Shown in pieces: positions 40,645 through 50,097 of a stretch of 64,000 bases of DNA. The notes beneath the pieces are model-generated. The model saw nothing but the letters and a program-made list of their open reading frames with translations, ran no database searches and was not told the DNA's origin. How positions within the stretch are numbered: position 1 is the first letter of the stretch; every line of letters begins with the position of its first letter. A program made the translations under genes and the position numbers. The stretch lies in assembly GCF_002846555.1 (NCBI RefSeq), contig NZ_PJMS01000001.1, positions 2,852,001 to 2,916,000 on the forward strand, written 5' to 3'. Source of the stretch: Aquimarina sp. MAR_2010_214. GTDB lineage: Bacteria > Bacteroidota > Bacteroidia > Flavobacteriales > Flavobacteriaceae.

Positions 40645-43600
40645 TTAAAATCCAAGATTTAATGATACAGTATATTGTTTAGCGATAGGGTATGCAACAC
40701 CTCCTGCTCTAAAAAATTCAGGATCCTGTCCTTTTAATTTGTCATCAGAATAAATTAGGAAAGGATTGGTTGATTGCATCGTCATTTTTAGATTTGATAG
40801 CCCTATTTTGTCAATTGCATCCTTAGGGAAAGTATAGGACAAAGAAATATTCTTCATTCTTATAAAATCTCCATCGGCAATTCTTTCTGTAGAGTAATTG
40901 TAGGCATTATAAGCTCTACCAATCGCATTAGTACCAACTTGGTTTATTAGTCTTCTTGATGGTATTACAGGAATGTTTGTAATGTTTTCATCTCCTGGAG
41001 ATAACCATCTATTCTGAAATTCTGTAGGGAAAACGGATAGGTCATTATATGAAGAAGAATAATAACGGTCTAATCTAATTTTGTTTCCCCCAGAGAAGGT
41101 AACAAAGAAATTTAGACCCCAATTTTTATAGGTAAAATTATTTGCGAATCCACCTGTTAAGTTAGGCTCTACAGATCCTTCATACTTTAAGTATTCCTGA
41201 ATATCTTCTATTTCCTGGAAATCAACACCAGAAACAGGATCTCTATCATCATTAAAAACATATGTTGGTAATCCTTTTTCATCTAGTTTGTCAAACTGGA
41301 ACGAAAATAAAGACCCTCTTGGGAAACCAATTGCATTTCCTCCAGTATTTGCTACTAAATTAAATACGTTTGGTTTTTGCTCTAATTCTGTAATTTCCTG
41401 ATCAAAATAGGCAACATTAATTGTTGTTTCCCATTTAAAATTAGGACTAACAATGTTTTGCGTATTCAACTGAATTTCTATTCCGTTAGTATTCATTGAT
41501 GCATTATTAGCAAGTTTAATCGCTTCTCCACCAATTCCAGAAGTTCTAATTAGGTCAATCAAATCTTCCCCTTTTCTAAAATACACATCTGTAACAAGAG
41601 AAATTCTATTGTTGAAAAACCCTGCTTCTAATCCAAGATTAAGCTCATATGTCTTTTCCCAGGTTAACTCTGTGTTTTGTAAATCCTCAATGTTAATAGC
41701 ATTTTCACGCGTGTTTGGATTTAAACGATCTGTTACAACATTTCTAAATACAGGTAAGCTGTTACTAACATTATCGGCAAGTAATCCAACTAATCCATAA
41801 CTAGGTCTGAATGCAAGTTTAGATATCCAATCAATTCTTTGAATAGCCGGTTCTTGATCAATGTTCCATTTGGCACCAATATTATAGGTTGGTAACCATC
41901 TTGCATCTGATGATTTACCAGCTCTGTTTGATCCTTCATAGTTACCTGTAACATTTAAAATATACTTGTCGTTAAAAGAGTATGTTGCAGTAGCAAAGAA
42001 AGTAGCTCCTCTTTCTCTGGTTTGTTCTAAACCAAAATAGTTACCACCATCTAATATTATTTTATCAATTATATTAGGATCTGTGAATGGAGTACCTCCT
42101 TTATCAAACTGATAACCAAATCCTCGGCTAAGACTTTCTTCTCTATTAGTAAATCTAAATTCCTGACCTAGATATACTCTAATATCACTTCTTTCAGTTA
42201 AATTTTTAGTATAATCTAAAGTATTTCTAAAGTTATAAGAGATAATTTTATTGTCTCTTCTGGTATAGATACCTCCATAAGGTAATACTACTTGCGGTCT
42301 TGAATTAGGTTGTTCAGGATCGCGGAATAGGAAGGTATTTGCATTTTCAACAATCGTAGTTTCATTAGCTCTGTATGCTCCAGCAACGTTAGAATTTTCT
42401 GTTGCTTTATGTTCATTTGCAGAAGTAGCATATCTTGCCGTACCTAAGAAGTTATATTTTAAATTGTCATTGATCTTGGCTTCAAGCTCTCCTTGAACCT
42501 TTAAATCAAGTACAGTTAATTCTGTAGTGTTGTGCTCAATTTCATTTAAGATATTAAAAGGAGCCCAGTTATATCTAAAATATTCTAGATCACCATTATT
42601 ATCCCTTGGTCTAAGTGCACGACTGGTATTAAGCGCATAACTAAAAGGGTTAATATCAAAATCTCTGTCAAACCCACCATTAACTACATCAGACAACCTG
42701 TCAAAGGCACCTGGTGCATTCTGATCTCTATAAGATCCCTGTACCAAAGTAGTTACTTTATAATTGTTTCCTAGATAATACGTATTTCTAATATTTCCCG
42801 TAAGTCTTCTTACACGGTCGGCAATAGTCCATCCCGGATCGGTAAAATACCCTATAGAAGAATAATGAGTAGAGTTTTCACTACCTCCAGAAAAACTTAT
42901 AGAGTGATTTTGAGTTAAACTTTCTCTAAATAGTGTTTTAAACCAATCTGTATTTGCTAATTCGTATTGTTGCAAAAATTGAGCTCTGGCTTCAGGAGTA
43001 TTTGCAAGTTGAAAAGAGTTCGTTTCTGTATCAAAATTATTAATTGCTCTATACATTTGATTATAAATACCTCCAAATCTTCCTTGTAAACTTCTTGCAA
43101 GGCTTAAATGTCCTTTGGATTCTAATTCTCTATAAATAGAAACAGTTTCCTGAGAATTAAGTAAATCAAATTGAGCGTAGGTAGGTCTAGACCTCACAGC
43201 ATATTCTGCCGAGTAACTAACACTTGTTTTTTGATTTCTTTTCCCCGATTTTGTTGTGATAACAACTACACCATTTAGAGCTCTTGCACCATATAATGCT
43301 GTGGCAGAAGCATCTTTTAAGATTTCAATACTAGCAATATCAGAACCATTTAATCCTGCAACGGCAGAACTTAATAACGTACTTGAGTCTCCTGATACAA
43401 GGTCATTTAATGATACGTTTACTATTTCTTCTTGTATGGCACCATCGATAATCCAAATAGGTTTGGTATCACCAAGAATAGATGAAGATCCTCTAATTGT
43501 TATTCTAGGTGTAGCACCAAAAGTTCCAGTAACATTTTGTATGGTAACACCTGCAGCACGACCCTCTAAAGATCTAGAAATATCTGGTACACCTTCTAAT

Positions 43601-44379
43601 TTTATATCTTCAGCTTTCAAAGATTGAGCGGCACCGGTAAAAAATTTCTTCTGAATATTTTGATAACCAGTTATTACTATTTCTTCAAGACCTTCAACAT
43701 TTTCTTTTAGTACAATACTAAATTTTCTTTTATTCTTATCTGTAATTGTAATAGTTTGAGTTTCGAAACCTAAGTTTTCGATTTTAATTACATCTGATAC
43801 CGAAACTCGCATCGTAAAATTTCCATCAAAGTCTGTTACTACTCCTTGAGTAGTTCCTTGGATAGATACTGTTGATCCTGGTACAGGAAGGCCATTTTTA
43901 TCAACTACTTGCCCGCTAATTTCAAATCCTTTTTGGGGTTTGACCAGTGCAGACTGTCTTTTTTTGATTTTTGGTATATTAGATTTTACCGGTTTTTTAA
44001 CCAGTACAATTTGTTTGTCTACTATTTTATAAGAAACATTGGTGTTCTTAAATATTCTATCCAAAATGTATTCTACTCTTTTGTTAGAAACCTTAAAAGA
44101 CACCTTTCTTCTTGTGTTTACCTCAACATCTTTAAAAAACAATTTAAATTCTGTTTTTTGTTGTATCAGATCAAATACTTTCTCAATTGTATAATTTTTC
44201 ACATCTAAGGAAATCTTGGTGTTTTGAGAATATGTATTTGCATTTATTCTAAATAGAGACAATATAATTAGGAGTATTGTTAGCCTCATTTTCAAATTAA
44301 ATATTAATTTTGCCACACCATTAGTGTGGTTTTTTCTAATTATTTTCATATTTTTAATATGATTTAATGATTGAACCAT
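40645..44379 (-). CDS. SusC/RagA-family TonB-dependent transporter with STN domain
   Basis: A 1244-residue outer-membrane transporter. Order: signal or anchor (MRLTILLIILSLFRINANTY), STN signalling domain (about residues 50-125, SLDVKNYTIEKVFDLIQQKT), carboxypeptidase-D-like beta sandwich (ISGQVVDKNGLPVPGSTVSI), plug (GLEEIVITGYQNIQKKFFTG; EILKDASATALYGARALNGV), and a long beta-barrel ending SLNLGF. The STN domain contacts FecR, so the transporter is part of a sigma signalling loop with the next genes upstream. ATG 44349 is an equally likely start. Confidence 0.93.
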   Translation of the reverse strand: MVQSLNHIKNMKIIRKNHTNGVAKLIFNLKMRLTILLIILSLFRINANTYSQNTKISLDVKNYTIEKVFDLIQQKTEFKLFFKDVEVNTRRKVSFKVSNKRVEYILDRIFKNTNVSYKIVDKQIVLVKKPVKSNIPKIKKRQSALVKPQKGFEISGQVVDKNGLPVPGSTVSIQGTTQGVVTDFDGNFTMRVSVSDVIKIENLGFETQTITITDKNKRKFSIVLKENVEGLEEIVITGYQNIQKKFFTGAAQSLKAEDIKLEGVPDISRSLEGRAAGVTIQNVTGTFGATPRITIRGSSSILGDTKPIWIIDGAIQEEIVNVSLNDLVSGDSSTLLSSAVAGLNGSDIASIEILKDASATALYGARALNGVVVITTKSGKRNQKTSVSYSAEYAVRSRPTYAQFDLLNSQETVSIYRELESKGHLSLARSLQGRFGGIYNQMYRAINNFDTETNSFQLANTPEARAQFLQQYELANTDWFKTLFRESLTQNHSISFSGGSENSTHYSSIGYFTDPGWTIADRVRRLTGNIRNTYYLGNNYKVTTLVQGSYRDQNAPGAFDRLSDVVNGGFDRDFDINPFSYALNTSRALRPRDNNGDLEYFRYNWAPFNILNEIEHNTTELTVLDLKVQGELEAKINDNLKYNFLGTARYATSANEHKATENSNVAGAYRANETTIVENANTFLFRDPEQPNSRPQVVLPYGGIYTRRDNKIISYNFRNTLDYTKNLTERSDIRVYLGQEFRFTNREESLSRGFGYQFDKGGTPFTDPNIIDKIILDGGNYFGLEQTRERGATFFATATYSFNDKYILNVTGNYEGSNRAGKSSDARWLPTYNIGAKWNIDQEPAIQRIDWISKLAFRPSYGLVGLLADNVSNSLPVFRNVVTDRLNPNTRENAINIEDLQNTELTWEKTYELNLGLEAGFFNNRISLVTDVYFRKGEDLIDLIRTSGIGGEAIKLANNASMNTNGIEIQLNTQNIVSPNFKWETTINVAYFDQEITELEQKPNVFNLVANTGGNAIGFPRGSLFSFQFDKLDEKGLPTYVFNDDRDPVSGVDFQEIEDIQEYLKYEGSVEPNLTGGFANNFTYKNWGLNFFVTFSGGNKIRLDRYYSSSYNDLSVFPTEFQNRWLSPGDENITNIPVIPSRRLINQVGTNAIGRAYNAYNYSTERIADGDFIRMKNISLSYTFPKDAIDKIGLSNLKMTMQSTNPFLIYSDDKLKGQDPEFFRAGGVAYPIAKQYTVSLNLGF

Positions 44380-44472
44380 TGTTAAATTACGCTTACTCTA
44401 AATCGGGAGATGTTGCAGCATTTCTCGATTTTTTTGTTTTATAGTCATTTTGAATGCATGTCTTTTTTTGTT

Positions 44473-45642
44473 TTAGGGATTAATAATTATTTCATTTTCT
44501 TTGATGGTGAAATTAAAAGAGGTATTGCTCTTAAATGTTTTTAATACATCTTCTATACTTTCTACATCAAACTGACCTGTGAATTTCTCTTCCTTTATTT
44601 TTTGGTAATTAATTGTTATTTTCTTGTCATAAGATCTCTCCAGTTTTTTAGCGATACTTTCAAAACTTTCGTTTCTAAATAGTAATATACCATCTACCCA
44701 AGCAATATAATTTTCTGTTTTTACTGTAGAAATACTCATATTCTGGTCGGATATTATAAGACTGGCTTTTTGATTAGGTTTTAGTATTTGATCGGTATCT
44801 TTGTTAAATCGTTGTTCATCCTTAAATACACCTACACTACCTTCAACCAAAACAACTTCAGAAAAAGAATCATCATCATAAGAAGAAACATTAAATTTTG
44901 TTCCTAAAACTTCTGTTTTAATACCATTGGTAGAAACAATAAAAGGAGCTTTTTCATTTCTAGCCACCTCAAAATAAGCTTCACCAGATAATTCTACTTC
45001 ACGAACTTGCCCAACAGCAAATTGTACGGGAAATTTTAATGTAGAGCCGGCATTAACATGAACAGTTGTTCCGTCTGATAATACCAATTGAAATTTTTTC
45101 CCATAAGGAACCTTTAAGGTGTTAATTTTTGTTGATACTTCAGCAACGTTTTCCTTTTCATTATTATATACTATTTTACTTTTTTCTTGAACACCTACTA
45201 CTGTACCGTCATCACTTTTAATTTCTTTAAATAATTCAGTACTCTGTATAGTTTCAAAACTACCATCACTAAGTTGTAGCGTTACTTCATTTACTATATC
45301 ATCAGTGTTAAAAATATCTTTGTTAAGGTATATTGTAGTCCCAATTATGAGCCCAACAAAAACTGCCGCATATTTTAAATAATTATTGATTCTATTTTTG
45401 CGGGTTTTAGAGTGAGATTTTGTACTTTGTATATGTTTTTGGAATAGAGACAATGCTTTTTGATTATCAAAATCATTTTTACCTAATTGAATGTAATGAT
45501 CAGTGATAATGTATTTTTTAAATTCATTTAAATTTTCATCATCATTCAATAACTTTTTGAACTTGATGAGTTCTCGTTCGGACATCTCATTATTTAAGTA
45601 CCTAAGTATTTGATTTATATCCAAATCGTTGTCTTTTTTCAT
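44473..45642 (-). CDS. FecR-family anti-sigma factor
   Basis: A 389-residue protein with a cytoplasmic N-terminus (LDINQILRYLNNEMSERELI), one membrane helix near residues 88-106 (YLKYAAVFVGLIIGTTIYL), a periplasmic FecR domain (LKVPYGKKFQLVLSDGTTVH; VELSGEAYFEVARNEKAPFI) and a C-terminal DUF4974/STN-like domain. It senses the loaded SusC transporter and releases the ECF sigma encoded divergently. The susC gene follows after about 90 bases. Confidence 0.9.
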   Translation of the reverse strand: MKKDNDLDINQILRYLNNEMSERELIKFKKLLNDDENLNEFKKYIITDHYIQLGKNDFDNQKALSLFQKHIQSTKSHSKTRKNRINNYLKYAAVFVGLIIGTTIYLNKDIFNTDDIVNEVTLQLSDGSFETIQSTELFKEIKSDDGTVVGVQEKSKIVYNNEKENVAEVSTKINTLKVPYGKKFQLVLSDGTTVHVNAGSTLKFPVQFAVGQVREVELSGEAYFEVARNEKAPFIVSTNGIKTEVLGTKFNVSSYDDDSFSEVVLVEGSVGVFKDEQRFNKDTDQILKPNQKASLIISDQNMSISTVKTENYIAWVDGILLFRNESFESIAKKLERSYDKKITINYQKIKEEKFTGQFDVESIEDVLKTFKSNTSFNFTIKENEIIINP

Positions 45643-45853
45643 GCGAATTATTGGCTTATTTATAGTTAAGACTTAAAAAAAATATAAAACCCTTACTTTG
45701 GAAAGTATTTTTTTTATTATTTATGTAAAGTTTTTGTTAATTATTTTGCGATAGGGTTTAAAAATGAGTTAAAAAAAGAGTGCTATAAAGAACGAAATCC
45801 AAATAGAGGAACTTAAAAGAGGTAATGAATTTGTATATAGGCATCTGTATGAA

Positions 45854-46315
45854 ATGCACTATAACGAATTGTGTTCCTATATATATAGTTTATCAAGGAA
45901 TAAGCAACAAGCAGAAGATGTTGTTCAGAATGTAATGCTTAAGATTTGGAAAAATAAGAAAAAGTTAAATATTACTACTTCTATTAAAAATTACCTTTAT
46001 AAGGCATGTTATTATGAATTAATAGATACTTATAAAAAGAATAAAAAAGAATTAAATTACAAAGAGCAAATAAAAAAAGATGCGTTACATGTTTTTGTAG
46101 AAGAGGATAACGATATTATCAAAAATAAGATAAACCGTGTTCAAGCTGAAATAGAAAAACTTCCTCCAAAGTGTAAAGAAGTTTTTGTTCTAAATAAAAT
46201 TCAAGGATTTAAATATAAAGAGGTGGCAGAACAATTAGATATTTCTGTGAAAACTGTAGAAGCTCAGATGTCAAAAGCGATGTCAAGAATAAAGAAAGCA
46301 TTAGAACCTATTTAA
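45854..46315 (+). CDS. ECF sigma factor of the SusC/FecR system, N-terminus interrupted
   Basis: The frame covers sigma region 2 (EDVVQNVMLKIWKNKKK; IKNYLYKACYYELIDTYKKN) and region 4 (YKEVAEQLDISVKTVEAQMS). ATG 45854 begins late: the coding sense continues upstream in frame (KNEIQIEELKRGNEFVYRHL) back to ATG 45764, but the third codon there is TAA (45770-45772). So the normal start reads Met-Ser-stop. Either this is a nonsense mutation, a sequence error, or initiation uses a non-standard codon. Starting at 45854 would cut about 27 residues of region 2. It is divergent from fecR. Confidence 0.75.
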   Translation: MHYNELCSYIYSLSRNKQQAEDVVQNVMLKIWKNKKKLNITTSIKNYLYKACYYELIDTYKKNKKELNYKEQIKKDALHVFVEEDNDIIKNKINRVQAEIEKLPPKCKEVFVLNKIQGFKYKEVAEQLDISVKTVEAQMSKAMSRIKKALEPI

Positions 46316-46352
46316 GTGTATTTCTTGTTAAAAAGAGGTTCGTTTCTTACAA

Positions 46353-47507
46353 CTATTTTCGTAAAGTATATATTCCTAAAATTGGTCCTATGCTTAAAAA
46401 TGTATAGAGCACAGTATTGTCTAATTTTCCTGTTAAAAAAGACAATAATTGAATACTAATTATAGTAATCGCAAACCCAATACAATTAATAATTGTAAGT
46501 GCGGTACCTTTTAATTCTGGAGGCACTGCAGCAGCTACCATTGTTGAGAATTGGGGTGAATCTGAAATTACTAACATTCCCCAAATACTCAAAGCAATTA
46601 AAAATAATTCGGGCGGTAATAGGAAAAGCAGGGGAGAGGCAAGACAAAATATTCCAGAGATCAATAGTGAATTATACGCTACTTTTCTACTTCCGGTTTT
46701 TAATGAAATCAAACCACCCAGAATGCAAGAAATAAAACCAACACCAATGATAATAAAAGACCAAAAAGATACCTGAAGTTGTATAGATTGTATACGAGAA
46801 TAAGTTTTAAGAATGATAGGGACAAAGCCCCAAAAGGCATATAGTTCCCACATATGTCCAAAATACCCAAAAGCAGCTTTTCTAAAACTAGGGATGTTAA
46901 AAAGTTGGGTAACTATTCCGAGTTGAAGCTTAGAAACGAGTTTTCTGTATGGCCCATCCGGAACCAAATACCACATTGCTAATCCTCCAACAAATGCCAA
47001 GATAGATGTACTGATAATTACTGCTTTATAATCACTACTCCAGGAGAAGTGATTAATTAAGTGAGGAAAAGCTGTTCCTAGCACCAAAGCACCTACAAGA
47101 TATCCGAGTGCTTTTCCGAGACCATCTTTATAATAATCAGAAGCTATTTTCATACCAATAGGGTATATCCCAGCAAGGAAAAAACCAGTACCAAATCGTG
47201 CCGTAAGTAAATTAAGTACTGTGATATCAGGAATAAGCAAAGATAAATTACTAAGCCCTCCCAAAAATGCACAAATCATGAATATACGAGAAGGAGAAAA
47301 CCTGTCGGCTAATGTTAATAAAGCAAATGTAAGTGTTCCTACAATAAATCCAAATTGTACAAAAGATAAGAGGTAACCTAAAATATTAAAACCAACATTA
47401 AACTGGGAGGCAAGATCATCGATAACAGCATTACCGGCAAACCATAACGAAGTACAGAAAAACTGCGAAATGATAATTACTGGTAATATGTAGAATTTTG
47501 GCCTCAA
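46353..47507 (-). CDS. MFS transporter
   Basis: A 384-residue polytopic protein with about twelve hydrophobic segments. The loop ALLTLADRFSPSRIFMICAF after helix 2 is the MFS signature position, and FGTGFFLAGIYPIGMKIASD is the helix 4-5 region. The substrate is unknown; the closest general type is the CynX/NimT-like group. It overlaps no gene but follows the CBM9-like lipoprotein gene by 4 bases, so the pair is one transcription unit. Confidence 0.87.
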   Translation of the reverse strand: MRPKFYILPVIIISQFFCTSLWFAGNAVIDDLASQFNVGFNILGYLLSFVQFGFIVGTLTFALLTLADRFSPSRIFMICAFLGGLSNLSLLIPDITVLNLLTARFGTGFFLAGIYPIGMKIASDYYKDGLGKALGYLVGALVLGTAFPHLINHFSWSSDYKAVIISTSILAFVGGLAMWYLVPDGPYRKLVSKLQLGIVTQLFNIPSFRKAAFGYFGHMWELYAFWGFVPIILKTYSRIQSIQLQVSFWSFIIIGVGFISCILGGLISLKTGSRKVAYNSLLISGIFCLASPLLFLLPPELFLIALSIWGMLVISDSPQFSTMVAAAVPPELKGTALTIINCIGFAITIISIQLLSFLTGKLDNTVLYTFLSIGPILGIYTLRK

Positions 47508-47511
47508 TACA

Positions 47512-48306
47512 TTATTCTTCTAAAATGATTGTACCAAAAATATCAGCATTAATCCACCCCAGATTTTTTTCTTCTCCCGGGATAAAAACAGAGCCAATAA
47601 AATTTTCTCTTTCTTTACTACCATCATTATCATTATATGCAATAGCAAAACCTAGCTTCTGATCTTTTTTTAAGATCATCGGATCATTAACTTTTCCTTC
47701 TTTATAGGTGTGATCATATACAATAACTTCAAACTCCCATACCGATACATCACCTTTAGTAACTCGTTTAGAGCTTACATGATTATTATACAGTAATGGG
47801 TTTTTCTGTTCATCTAGATCAACAACATTTCCATCTAATGCTACATGATATGCAAATGCGTTATTAGAATATTGATGATTTCCACCAGAGTTATCTGCAT
47901 CAATAAAAATTTCTACACAGTCATCATCCCACCATAAACTTAGAGGGTTTTTATTTTGATCATATAAAACATCATCTTTGATCTCAACCAATATATATAG
48001 AGCTTCTGGAGTCCACACTACTTTATATCTCCCAAAAAAGTCATTAAAAGTATAAGGAGCTCCTAACCATCTTTGATCAAAACCATACCAGGTAGCTTCT
48101 TTCCAAATAGGGTCATTCATCTCACCATCTAGTTTAGGAACGATTACTGCTTTTTTAACTTTTCTGATTTGATGATCAACTTTTACTTTCTGTTTTTGTA
48201 AATCTTTTTGATCTATGATAGCCAATACACCTTTAGTTGAGCCTGAAAGGCTTTTTTTGCAGCTTACTATAGATAATAAAATGAATAATAAAAGTATTCT
48301 TTTCAT
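47512..48306 (-). CDS. CBM9-like carbohydrate-binding lipoprotein
   Basis: About 264 residues from ATG 48306, giving a lipobox LLSIVSC (Cys17); the longer frame to 48348 lacks a proper signal. The mature domain matches carbohydrate-binding module family 9: VPKLDGEMNDPIWKEATWYG at the start, then LYILVEIKDDVLYD, DDDCVEIFIDADNSGGNHQY, and WEFEVIVYDHTYKEG. It is probably a surface sugar-binding protein paired with the adjacent MFS transporter. Confidence 0.82.
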   Translation of the reverse strand: MKRILLLFILLSIVSCKKSLSGSTKGVLAIIDQKDLQKQKVKVDHQIRKVKKAVIVPKLDGEMNDPIWKEATWYGFDQRWLGAPYTFNDFFGRYKVVWTPEALYILVEIKDDVLYDQNKNPLSLWWDDDCVEIFIDADNSGGNHQYSNNAFAYHVALDGNVVDLDEQKNPLLYNNHVSSKRVTKGDVSVWEFEVIVYDHTYKEGKVNDPMILKKDQKLGFAIAYNDNDGSKERENFIGSVFIPGEEKNLGWINADIFGTIILEE

Positions 48307-48661
48307 AATGAGATTTAGTGATATAATCATGATAAATGTAGTGAACAAAATTTTAAAAAAGAGGTGTTTGTAAATAATATAGATTATTATCTTACTTTCT
48401 TGTAAAAGAAATGATACAATGTATAAGTGATAATAAAGCTAAGTAAAATAGTGATGAAAAACTTATTATAATTGAAAAACAATTATTCCCATATTGTCAT
48501 AACTGTAATGTATTACATCGTATCTCCATAGAGTGGTAGTCGAGGATTCATAGTTTTTATTCCCTGAAGTTATATTCTGGAATTTTCATACTTCATTTTA
48601 AAATGAAATAAAAAAAATAAAGCTGTTTTACTTTTGTGAAATACAAAAAGAAACAGGTAAA
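48307..48661. other. Intergenic region between divergent operons
   Basis: About 350 bases with no gene. A -7 box lies at its right end; AT-rich sequence fills the rest. An imperfect pair TTCATTTTAAAATGAA at about 48591-48606 is a short palindrome that could be an operator. Confidence 0.4.
48629..48636 (+). promoter_or_regulatory. -7 promoter box for the osmC-like operon
   Basis: TACTTTTG matches TAnnTTTG and ends 25 bases before the ATG at 48662. Confidence 0.55.
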
Positions 48662-49117
48662 ATGAAACATTCGGCGAGAGTATTTTGGAAGAAAAATCAA
48701 CATGAATTATTTACAGATGGAAAATATAGCAGGGCACATATCTGGTATTTTGATGGGGGAGCAGAAGTACTAGCTTCTTCTTCTCCAGAAATAGTTCCTA
48801 CTCCAATGTCTGATGCATCTGCGGTAGATCCTGAAGAAGCATTTTTAGGATCTGTTTCGAGTTGTCATATGTTGTTTTTTCTTTCTATTGCTTCAAAGAA
48901 AAAATATGTTGTAGAGTGTTATAAAGATCACCCCGTAGGAGAGCTAAATGAGATAAAAGGAAAAAAAGCAATCACTGCAATAACATTATATCCTAAAGTA
49001 ATTTTTAAAGGAAACCAACCTTCAATAAAGAATATAGAGGAGATGCATAATCTAGCACATTCTAATTGCTTTATCGCAAACTCTATTATAGCAAATATTC
49101 AAATTAAATTAATATAA
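48662..49117 (+). CDS. OsmC-family protein
   Basis: A 151-residue OsmC/Ohr-fold protein. TPMSDASAVDPEEAFLGSVS leads into the first redox Cys (SCHMLFFLSIA), and the second Cys is near the end in LAHSNCFIANSI, in the family's usual position. Members reduce organic hydroperoxides with thiols in the cytoplasm. It starts a group with ACT-domain and DinB-like genes spaced 8 and 11 bases apart, so all three are co-transcribed. Confidence 0.87.
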   Translation: MKHSARVFWKKNQHELFTDGKYSRAHIWYFDGGAEVLASSSPEIVPTPMSDASAVDPEEAFLGSVSSCHMLFFLSIASKKKYVVECYKDHPVGELNEIKGKKAITAITLYPKVIFKGNQPSIKNIEEMHNLAHSNCFIANSIIANIQIKLI

Positions 49118-49125
49118 AATCAAGT

Positions 49126-49518
49126 ATGAGAAATTTAGTAATTAGATTGGATAATAAACCAGGAGCTTTAGCAGAAATGGGAGAAATTTTAGGAAATGCA
49201 GGAGTAAGCCTTGAAGGGGGAGGTGTTTTTGTGCATAACAATATTGGAGTGGCTAATTTTTTGGTAGCCGATGCCGAAAAAGGAAAGAAAGCATTAGAAT
49301 CTCATGGAGTTGAAGTGTTTGGGATCAATAAAGTGCTTATTCAAAAATTAAATCAAGAAGTACCCGGACAGTTAGGGAAGATTTGTCGTTTGATGGAAAA
49401 AAATGATGTTAACATACTAACACAATACAGTGATCATGATAATCAGCTAATATTGGTTGTAGATGATTATGAAAAAGGTAAAGTTATTTCAGAGAATTGG
49501 AGTAGAGGAATATATTAA
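49126..49518 (+). CDS. Tandem ACT-domain protein
   Basis: A 130-residue protein made of two ACT-like modules: MRNLVIRLDNKPGALAEMGE, then VPGQLGKICRLMEKNDVNIL. The first has the typical ligand loop (DNKPGALAEM). Such stand-alone ACT proteins bind amino acids and act as regulators; no enzyme domain is attached. It sits between osmC-like and dinB-like genes in one operon. Confidence 0.8.
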   Translation: MRNLVIRLDNKPGALAEMGEILGNAGVSLEGGGVFVHNNIGVANFLVADAEKGKKALESHGVEVFGINKVLIQKLNQEVPGQLGKICRLMEKNDVNILTQYSDHDNQLILVVDDYEKGKVISENWSRGIY

Positions 49519-49529
49519 AAATACACATA

Positions 49530-50000
49530 ATGAATTCGATAGAAATTATTTTATTAAACTGTACAGAGACAAGAAGGCGAAGTATTAAACTATGGAAAGG
49601 AATACCAGAAGAATATTTTGATTGGAAACCAGATAAAAATGCTTTCTCAATTATTGAAATGATTAGACATGTGTTAGAAACTGAGCATTTATTTCATAAG
49701 ATAATTGACAACAGAGGAAATCTGGGGGATTACCATTCTCCATGGCAAGGAATGAAGTATGTGGATCTGGAGTTTGAACTTGAGCTAGCAATGAACTATA
49801 GAAATAATTTTCTTGATATGATAGAAGGTTTAACAGAAACAGATCTTGAAAACATAAGAATAGAAAGAACAGAAGTAGGGCAGAGCAAAAAACTTGGTGA
49901 TTATCTGAATAGAATTGTATTTCATGAAGCAGTACATATGGGACAAATGCTCGATTATTTAAGAACGCTTGGAGTAAAAAGACCTAAAATATGGGATTGA
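49530..50000 (+). CDS. DinB-family putative metal-dependent hydrolase
   Basis: A 156-residue four-helix protein of the DinB/YfiT group. Three metal-ligand His positions are visible: IIEMIRHVLETEHLFHK in the first half and IVFHEAVHMGQMLDYLRTL near residues 131-149. Members include bacillithiol- or mycothiol-linked transferases and many unknowns. It ends the osmC-led transcript. Confidence 0.82.
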   Translation: MNSIEIILLNCTETRRRSIKLWKGIPEEYFDWKPDKNAFSIIEMIRHVLETEHLFHKIIDNRGNLGDYHSPWQGMKYVDLEFELELAMNYRNNFLDMIEGLTETDLENIRIERTEVGQSKKLGDYLNRIVFHEAVHMGQMLDYLRTLGVKRPKIWD

Positions 50001-50054
50001 AAATGATCATATCGGTTATATTATAGTAAATTCATGGCGTAAATGGTATTACAT

Positions 50055-50062
50055 TAGTTTTG
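50055..50062 (+). promoter_or_regulatory. -7 promoter box for the ArsR-type regulator
   Basis: TAGTTTTG matches TAnnTTTG, 35 bases before the ATG at 50098. Confidence 0.5.
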
Positions 50063-50097
50063 TGTATTGAAACCAGATCATATTGTGATAATAGTTA

